Part shown: positions 58,365 to 64,000 of the stretch, one piece after another
Position numbering within the stretch: position 1 is the stretch's first letter
Layout: each line of letters begins with the position of its first letter
Origin: Paenibacillus sp. J31TS4
GTDB taxonomy: Bacteria; Bacillota; Bacilli; Paenibacillales; NBRC-103111
Assembly: GCF_018403265.1 (NCBI RefSeq)
Contig: NZ_BOSI01000006.1
Location: 1-64,000 of the forward strand
Length of the DNA stretch: 64,000 nt
Direction of reading: 5' to 3'
Program-made: the position numbers and the translations under genes
Notes under the pieces: generated by a model
Seen by the model: the letters and a program-made list of their open reading frames with translations, nothing else
Told to the model about the DNA's origin: nothing
Databases searched by the model: none

Positions 58365-59228
58365 ATGAACCATTCGATGATTAGCGCCATGGTCTCCATG
58401 AACGCGATGCAGCAAAAGCTCGATGTCATCGCGAACAACATGGCGAATGTGAAAACAGTCGGCTACAAGAAGAAGGAAGCTTCGTTCGAGGATATTCTGA
58501 CGAGCCGGCAGCAGCAGCCCCCGCTGTTTCAACGGGAAGGGCGGCTCAGCCCGGCCGGTCTGAACCAGAGCTGGGGCGTGCGGCTTGGGGGCATCCAGAT
58601 GAACCTCACCCCGGGCCCGCTGGAGTCTACGGGCAACGAGACGGACATCGCCATCGCGGGAGACGGCGTCTTCGAGCTGGTGCGCACCTATACCGACGCA
58701 AACGGCAACAAGGTTAACGAATCGATGTATACGAGAGACGGCGCCTTTCAGCTCGGCATCAATCCGGCCGATCCGGACAACCTGTACCTTGCCTCGGCGG
58801 AGGGCTATTGGGTTCGGGGAACGGACGATCAGCCGATCCGGATCCCCAAAGGCTTCAAGATGGCCGTTGACGAGGAGGGCCGGGTAACAGCCCAGAATCC
58901 GGCCGACCCGACAGCTCCGGAACGAGACGCCGGGGTTATCAAAGTGCAGCGCGTGCTGCGCCCGCAATATTTGCAGGAAATCGGCAACAATAAGTATGGC
59001 CTGCCCGCTGGCGTGGCAGCGGGCAACGTCCTGCAGGACGGCTACACGGACAACAACGGCCGTGCGGTCAAGAATGTCCTGCAGCAGGGCTATCTGGAGC
59101 AGTCCAATGTGGACCTGAGCACCGAAATGACGGAACTGATGACCGTCCAACGGGCGTTCCAGCTCAGCTCCCGAGCCGTCTCTTCCTCCGACACCATGAT
59201 GCAGCTGGCGAACAATCTAAGAGGATAA
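58365..59228 (+). CDS. flhP: flagellar hook-basal body protein FlhP (FlgG-like)
   Basis: Distal rod-type protein, 287 residues. N-terminus VIANNMANVKTVGYKK and C-terminus EQSNVDLSTEMTELMTVQRA are the FlgG-like D0 segments. Made together with flhO; ATG with GGGAGGA upstream. Confidence 0.93.
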   Translation: MNHSMISAMVSMNAMQQKLDVIANNMANVKTVGYKKKEASFEDILTSRQQQPPLFQREGRLSPAGLNQSWGVRLGGIQMNLTPGPLESTGNETDIAIAGDGVFELVRTYTDANGNKVNESMYTRDGAFQLGINPADPDNLYLASAEGYWVRGTDDQPIRIPKGFKMAVDEEGRVTAQNPADPTAPERDAGVIKVQRVLRPQYLQEIGNNKYGLPAGVAAGNVLQDGYTDNNGRAVKNVLQQGYLEQSNVDLSTEMTELMTVQRAFQLSSRAVSSSDTMMQLANNLRG

Positions 59229-59246
59229 CGAAGCGAGGGATGGCCA

Positions 59247-59456
59247 GTGACTGACACGAAACCGACTCCCGCCCCAACCCGGAAGAAGTGGGCCAAGCGG
59301 ACCTGGGCTATCATTCGGCCCTTGTTAGTACCGCTCGCCTGCCTCCTTGCCCTTTGGGTGGGGATGGTGGCGGGATACGTCTACGTAGGCAAACAGCCCA
59401 TGTCCGAGGTCTGGAATCTGCAGACCTGGAAACATCTGTTTGACCTTGTTTTCTGA
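59247..59456 (+). CDS. EpuA-like small membrane protein
   Basis: 69-residue protein with a basic N-terminus, one helix (about 22-46) and the C-terminal block TWKHLFDLVF seen in the EpuA family (often annotated as an RNA polymerase beta-linked small protein). GTG start, GCGAGGGA upstream. Downstream of flhP in the same run. Role unknown. Confidence 0.75.
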   Translation: MTDTKPTPAPTRKKWAKRTWAIIRPLLVPLACLLALWVGMVAGYVYVGKQPMSEVWNLQTWKHLFDLVF

Positions 59457-59513
59457 TTCAAAAGGACCGCTTGCGTGGTAAGGGATAAGGACCCTTGCCC
59501 GATGCGTCCCGAA

Positions 59514-59538
59514 GCTCCCTCCAGGGGAGTTTTTTTTT
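59514..59538 (+). terminator. terminator after the EpuA-like gene
   Basis: CTCCC pairs with GGGAG around a 5-base loop and runs into nine T. Probably ends the mbl-flhO-flhP-epuA transcript. Confidence 0.85.
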
Positions 59539-59552
59539 CGTCCCATCAACGC

Positions 59553-59558
59553 TATAAT
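59553..59558 (+). promoter_or_regulatory. possible fabZ promoter -10
   Basis: Perfect TATAAT directly after the terminator; the -35 position falls on the T tract and is poor. A second TATACT at 59789-59794 is closer to fabZ. Confidence 0.3.
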
Positions 59559-59819
59559 GAGGAAACGTGAGGCCTCCCCTAACAAACCGTGAGGAGGGAG
59601 CCTCCACGTCCCGGCATGCGCGGGAATACATACCGCTTGTTCATGGCCCGCTTGGACGGGCTGTTGGGGAAAAGGGCACGTCTCCGAGAAGCCCAAAGGC
59701 GCGTCCGGAGAAATGCCCTCTTATATCAACCTTCACAGCTGCAGACCATGAAGGGACATCCTCTAGTTTTCTTGATTGGCGTTGCTTTTATACTATATCG
59801 GGTGCAAAGGAGCCTAGCT

Positions 59820-60251
59820 ATGCTGAATGTGGATCAAATTAAGGCCATTATTCCCCACCGGTATCCGTTTTTGCTCGTAGACCGGATTCTCGAGATGGAG
59901 GAGGGCAAACGGGCCGTCGGGATCAAAAACGTGACGATCAACGAGGAGTTCTTCAACGGACACTTTCCCGGCTATCCGGTCATGCCCGGCGTGCTTATTA
60001 CGGAAGCGCTGGCCCAGGTAGGCGCGATCGCCATGCTGAGCATGGAGGCGAACAAAGGGAAGCTTGGCATGCTGGCCGGGCTGGACGGCTTCCGGTTCCG
60101 GGGCCAGGTGAGACCGGGTGATACCTTGCGGCTCGAGGTCGAGATTATCCGGTTGAAGGGCTCTATCGGCAAAGGACGCGGCGTCGCCAAAGTCGACGAC
60201 AAGATCGTAGCGGAGGGCGAGATCATGTTCGCTCTGGCGGACCGAGAATAA
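59820..60251 (+). CDS. fabZ: 3-hydroxyacyl-ACP dehydratase FabZ
   Basis: Dehydrates 3-hydroxyacyl-ACP in fatty acid elongation. 143-residue hotdog fold with catalytic His48 in [13 protein letters not shown] and Glu62. ATG after AAAGGAG; the upstream open frame is not conserved. In Bacillus fabZ (ywpB) also follows flhP. Confidence 0.96.
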   Translation: MLNVDQIKAIIPHRYPFLLVDRILEMEEGKRAVGIKNVTINEEFFNGHFPGYPVMPGVLITEALAQVGAIAMLSMEANKGKLGMLAGLDGFRFRGQVRPGDTLRLEVEIIRLKGSIGKGRGVAKVDDKIVAEGEIMFALADRE

Positions 60252-60316
60252 AGAGACCGTTCCGCCGGCGGGCGAGGATCGAGGAGTCATCATCTGAACG
60301 ACATAGGGGGAAGCGA

Positions 60317-62014
60317 ATGATGGAGTTGACCAATCACGGAACACTTTATGAGCAGTGGCTGCAGAATCCCGGGATAGATGAAGAGACCAAGGCGGAACTT
60401 CGCGCGATAGAGGGACAAGAGAAGGAAATTGAGGATCGTTTCTATAAAGAGTTGGAGTTCGGCACCGGCGGCCTCCGCGGCGTCATCGGAGCCGGCACGA
60501 ACCGGATGAATCTCTATACGGTGGGCAAGGCGACCCAGGGGCTTGCCCAATATTTGCTGCGGCAGGGAGGGAATTCTCCTTCCGTCGCTATCGCCTACGA
60601 CTCCAGACACCGCTCGCCCGAGTTCGCGCTCGAGGCGGCACTGGTGCTGGCGGGCAACGGCGTGAAGGCGTACCTGTTCGAATCGCTGCGGCCGACGCCG
60701 GAGCTGTCGTTCGCCGTTCGCCACTTCGGCTCTTCGGCCGGCATCGTGGTAACGGCGAGCCACAACCCGCCTGAGTACAACGGTTATAAGGTGTATGGCC
60801 CGAATGGCGGCCAGCTGACGACCGCTGCGGCAGGTGAGGTGACAGCCGAGATCCGCTCGCTCGACTTCGCAGACATTCGCCGTCTGACCAGGGAAGAGGC
60901 GGAGGCGAAGGGGCTGCTTGAGTGGCTCGGCGGGGAAGTGGACGAGGCGTTCGTCACGGCCGTGACCTCGGCGAGCCCGAATCCACAGGCAGCTCAGGCG
61001 AACGGCGGCGCCCTCAAGATCGTGTATACGCCGCTGCACGGTGCGGGCAATGTGCCGGTACGAGAGGTGCTGCGGCGCGCGGGCTTCCCGCATGTCGCCG
61101 TCGTACCGGAGCAGGAGCTGCCGGACCCCGACTTCTCGACCGTGAAGTCGCCGAATCCGGAGGAGAAGGAAGCCTTCCGGCTCGCGATCGAGCTGGCCAA
61201 GAAGGATGACGCGGACCTGATTATCGGAACCGATCCGGACTGCGACCGGATGGGCGCGGTGGTGAAGAACCCCGAAGGCGACTATTTCGTGCTGACCGGC
61301 AACCAGTCCGGCGCGATCATGATCCATTATTTGCTGGACAGCTTGAAGGAGCAGAACAAGCTGCCGGACAACGGGCTGGTCATCAAGACGATCGTCACGA
61401 GCGAGATGGGGGCGGACATCGCCCGCAGCTACGGAGTCGAGGTCATGAACACGCTGACCGGGTTCAAGTACATCGGCGAAAAAATGACGGAATACGAGGA
61501 TGGCCGCTATACCTTCCTGTTCGGCTATGAGGAGAGCTACGGCTACCTGGCGGGCACGTATGCCCGCGATAAGGATGCCGTCGTTGCGTCCCTCTTGATC
61601 AGCGAGGCGGCCGCCTATTACAAGAGCCAGGGCAAGACGCTCTATGATGTGCTGCAGGAGCTGTACGGCCGATTCGGGCATTTCCTGGAGGCGCTCGAGT
61701 CGCGTACGCTCAAGGGCAAGGACGGCTTGGAGAAAATCGGCCGCATTATGGACGCCTGGCGAAACGAGCCTCCTGCCGAGGTAGCGGGCAAGGCCGTCAC
61801 GCAGGCACTCGATTATTCGCAAGGGCTCGACGGCCTGCCCCAGGAGAATGTGCTCAAGTATACGCTTGAGGACGGCTCCTGGTTCTGCCTGCGGCCGTCG
61901 GGCACCGAGCCGAAGATCAAGATTTACTTCTCGGTCAAGGGGGAGACGGCGGAGCAGTCGGCGAGCGAGCTGGAAGCACTGCGCCGGGCCGTCATGAGCC
62001 GGATCGACGAGTAG
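60317..62014 (+). CDS. pgcA: alpha-phosphoglucomutase / phosphomannomutase
   Basis: Interconverts glucose 6-phosphate and glucose 1-phosphate, feeding UDP-glucose for glycolipids and teichoic acids. 565 residues, four-domain phosphohexomutase: phosphoserine S148 (TASHNPPEYNGYKVYG), metal loop DPDCDRMG, sugar loop GYEESYGYLAG and phosphate loop RPSGTEPKIKIY. Matches PgcA length in Bacillus. ATG (MMELTN) after GGGGGAAGCG. Confidence 0.94.
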   Translation: MMELTNHGTLYEQWLQNPGIDEETKAELRAIEGQEKEIEDRFYKELEFGTGGLRGVIGAGTNRMNLYTVGKATQGLAQYLLRQGGNSPSVAIAYDSRHRSPEFALEAALVLAGNGVKAYLFESLRPTPELSFAVRHFGSSAGIVVTASHNPPEYNGYKVYGPNGGQLTTAAAGEVTAEIRSLDFADIRRLTREEAEAKGLLEWLGGEVDEAFVTAVTSASPNPQAAQANGGALKIVYTPLHGAGNVPVREVLRRAGFPHVAVVPEQELPDPDFSTVKSPNPEEKEAFRLAIELAKKDDADLIIGTDPDCDRMGAVVKNPEGDYFVLTGNQSGAIMIHYLLDSLKEQNKLPDNGLVIKTIVTSEMGADIARSYGVEVMNTLTGFKYIGEKMTEYEDGRYTFLFGYEESYGYLAGTYARDKDAVVASLLISEAAAYYKSQGKTLYDVLQELYGRFGHFLEALESRTLKGKDGLEKIGRIMDAWRNEPPAEVAGKAVTQALDYSQGLDGLPQENVLKYTLEDGSWFCLRPSGTEPKIKIYFSVKGETAEQSASELEALRRAVMSRIDE

Positions 62015-62045
62015 CAACGATACGTTTTGGATAGGAGTGGACAGT

Positions 62046-64000
62046 TTGATTCATTGGTACACACGCTGGAACCGAAAAGCGTCCAGACTGCTGTGGTGGC
62101 TCGTCATCGTAGCCCTGCTGGCTTCGCTGCCGCTCGCCTACGAGCGGGTTCGCACGGAGACCTCGGCGAAGCATGTCGAATTTGTTTTTGATTACAGGGA
62201 TTTGCTGGATATCTCCGAGTTCAAGCCAAACCCGCAGCAATACATCGATCAGCAGCTGGATGCGATGAAAAAAGCCGGCGTCCAGTCGATGGCCGTTTAT
62301 GAGAGCACGTTGAACGAGCTTCGACAGGCCAAGCGGATCGATCTGTACTCTTCCCGGGAGATTGCCGTCTTCGACCAGAAGCCGGCCCCGCCCGGCGAGA
62401 ATGCCACGTATGTTTTGTTTGCCGACTCGCAGGCCCAGCAGCGTCTTGCGCCGATCATCGAGCGGGCGTTCCAAAAATACCAGATCAAAACCGAGCCTTG
62501 GTCGTACGGCGGCCGTCAGGGGCTGAAGCTCGCCGTTCCGCCGGAGGAAGCTTCTCTGAAGGTGCTGGATCCGGATCCGTTCGCGCTGGAACAGATCAAG
62601 CAGAAGGGGCTGCGCGTAGTGGCCCGGCTGTCCAACCGCAGCCTCCCCTTCTCGGAGGCCGATATGGACCGGGTGCTGTCCGCCTACAAGCAGGCGGGAG
62701 CGAGAACCGTTATTTTTGAAGGAGAGGCGGTTCCGGGCTATGACGGCAAGGAAAACTCCGACTCTCTCAAGACAATGGCGGGTCTTCTGAACAAATACCA
62801 GATGACACTGGCCAATATCGAACTGCTTAAAGCTCCGCAAAAGGGCTTCAATACCCTTGCCAAAGAGCTCAAATACCGGGTGATTCGGCTGCATTCGTTC
62901 ACGGAAGCGGAAGCGGACAAGCTGACCGGCAATTTAACCGAGCAGGAAATGAAGGACAAGGTGCAGGCGACCTCAGACCGGTTCGTCCTGGCCGTCAAGG
63001 ACCGGAACATTCGGATGGTATTCCTGAACGCTAGGCCATCCAAAAATCCGGAGAAGGCAAGCTATACCGATCCGGTCGACCAGGTCCTCGCGAGCCTGAA
63101 CGGCGAGGACGGCGCTATTCCGCGCATCAAGAAGGCAGGGTACTCATCTGCTCCGGCAGAAGCATTCGCCATCTACCAGTCGTCCTGGCAAAAGTTCCTC
63201 AAGCCGATTACGGTGGCAGGCGCGGTGGCGCTCGTCGCCCTCACCATCGGTGCGTTTCTGCCGTGGGCAACGCTCGGCAGCTTTGCCATCGGGCTCGTCG
63301 GCTCGGCCGGCCTGTATCTGGTCGCCAACAGCCTGCTTCTGAAGATGATCGCCCTCGGGGCGGCCATCTGTGCACCGACAATCGCTACGATTCTCGCAAT
63401 TCAGCGGGCGCGCCGGCGCTCGGCGGCACAGGAACGCCTGTCTCCGATCGGCTTCACGGTCAATCTGTTCGTGCGGACCGTCGGGATTACGTTGATCGGC
63501 GTCGTGTTCGTCATCGCCCTGCTGAACAATGTTATTTACAGCCTGGTGATCGACCAGTTCCGGGGAGTCAGCCTACTTCACCTCGCCCCGATACTATTGG
63601 TGGGACTCTATCTGGTGCTGTTCAGCGAGGGACTCAGCGGCCGTCAGATCGTGGACCGCGCCAAGACGCTGCTGTCCATGAATATCCGCGTGCTGTGGGT
63701 CGTGCTCGCCGCGATTTTTGCAGTTGCCATTATGTACTATCTGTCCCGCACAGGAAATGAGGGCCAAGCGTCGGCGTTCGAGAAGTTCTTCCGCTCGTTC
63801 CTTGAGAACACGCTGCGCGTCCGGCCGCGGTTCAAGGAATTCCTGATCGCCCATCCGCTGTTCCTTCTGGGGGGTTATCTGGCGGTGAAATATCGGCCGT
63901 CGGCCCTGTACCTGCTCGTCCTAGGTGTCATCGGCCAGTTGTCGATCGTCGATACGTTCTGTCACCTGCACACCCCGGTTGTCATTTCGGCGATCCGTGT
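62046..64000 (+). CDS. DUF5693 family membrane protein, 5' part
   Basis: TTG start (MIHWYTRWNRK) with TAGGAG 8 bases upstream, open to the window edge (about 651 residues seen). One N-terminal helix (about 13-32), an extracytoplasmic region of about 340 residues (glycosyl-hydrolase-like alternating pattern), then several helices from about residue 380. It fits DUF5693 proteins found before csaB-type S-layer-anchoring genes in Paenibacillus. Function unknown; the gene continues outside. Confidence 0.8.
   Translation, partial: MIHWYTRWNRKASRLLWWLVIVALLASLPLAYERVRTETSAKHVEFVFDYRDLLDISEFKPNPQQYIDQQLDAMKKAGVQSMAVYESTLNELRQAKRIDLYSSREIAVFDQKPAPPGENATYVLFADSQAQQRLAPIIERAFQKYQIKTEPWSYGGRQGLKLAVPPEEASLKVLDPDPFALEQIKQKGLRVVARLSNRSLPFSEADMDRVLSAYKQAGARTVIFEGEAVPGYDGKENSDSLKTMAGLLNKYQMTLANIELLKAPQKGFNTLAKELKYRVIRLHSFTEAEADKLTGNLTEQEMKDKVQATSDRFVLAVKDRNIRMVFLNARPSKNPEKASYTDPVDQVLASLNGEDGAIPRIKKAGYSSAPAEAFAIYQSSWQKFLKPITVAGAVALVALTIGAFLPWATLGSFAIGLVGSAGLYLVANSLLLKMIALGAAICAPTIATILAIQRARRRSAAQERLSPIGFTVNLFVRTVGITLIGVVFVIALLNNVIYSLVIDQFRGVSLLHLAPILLVGLYLVLFSEGLSGRQIVDRAKTLLSMNIRVLWVVLAAIFAVAIMYYLSRTGNEGQASAFEKFFRSFLENTLRVRPRFKEFLIAHPLFLLGGYLAVKYRPSALYLLVLGVIGQLSIVDTFCHLHTPVVISAIR

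Larger units (their letters stand above)
59457..59819. other. intergenic region before fabZ
   Basis: About 360 bases: terminator (59514-59538), a TATAAT at 59553-59558 and a TATACT at 59789-59794 that could serve fabZ. The frame open through this area to 59589 has no family match and is not called. Confidence 0.55.

Noticed and set aside
59589..59819. 77-codon N-terminal extension of fabZ
   Set aside because: It passes through promoter-like sequence, has no FabZ homology, and the ATG at 59820 has a good ribosome binding site.

Overview
The window looks like chromosomal DNA from a GC-rich, endospore-forming, flagellated member of the Bacillota, most likely Paenibacillaceae. Evidence: strong purine-rich ribosome binding sites with frequent GTG/TTG starts, spore genes (spoIIR, spoIID, spoIIQ, spoIIID, sspP), flhO/flhP, and Bacillus-like gene neighbourhoods. 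No phage, IS element, integrase or CRISPR array was seen. Three parS-like ParB sites and a DnaA-box cluster suggest the first part lies close to the replication origin.

Layout. 1-6437: the 3' end of a 5S rRNA gene, then guaB, dacA, pdxS-pdxT, serS and tRNA-Ser(UGA), the order found near the Bacillus origin. 6438-18526: a variable block with an exported hypothetical protein, a three-gene set ending in an unannotated sspP, a polysaccharide deacetylase, an alpha/beta hydrolase, an uncharacterised lipoprotein, an EamA/MFS exporter pair, tRNA-Arg and tRNA-Pro, tadA, a DnaA-box cluster, and two consecutive CorA-type membrane proteins, the first very divergent. 18695-30565: ychF, prfA, prmC, spoIIR, the Sua5/YwlC gene, mntP, ywlE, a ZTP riboswitch controlling rpiB-ywlG-glyA, upp and wecB. 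30840-38129: the complete ATP synthase operon (atpZ, I, B, E, F, H, A, G, D, C). 38343-48925: an 11-gene complex I operon (nuoABCDHIJKLMN) without nuoEFG, whose NuoC carries three 57-residue tandem repeats. 49212-62014: a subtilisin-like lipoprotein, a DUF1146 protein, murA, spoIID, spoIIQ, spoIIID, mbl, flhO, flhP, an EpuA-like protein, fabZ and an alpha-phosphoglucomutase. A DUF5693 membrane protein runs off the right edge.

How it fits together. The window joins nucleotide supply (guaB, upp, glyA), translation (serS, tRNAs, tadA, ychF, prfA, prmC, ywlC), energy conversion (complex I feeding the proton gradient used by ATP synthase) and envelope/sporulation functions (dacA, murA, wecB, mbl, spoIIR-spoIID-spoIIQ-spoIIID). 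Sporulation promoters can be proposed by eye for sigma-F (spoIIR, spoIIQ), sigma-E (spoIIID) and, less securely, sigma-G (the sspP set).

The features most worth following up are the NuoC tandem repeat, the DnaA-box cluster around the tadA promoter, the ZTP riboswitch placed before rpiB, the divergent CorA-like protein, and several perfect palindromes and structured intergenic regions with no assigned function.
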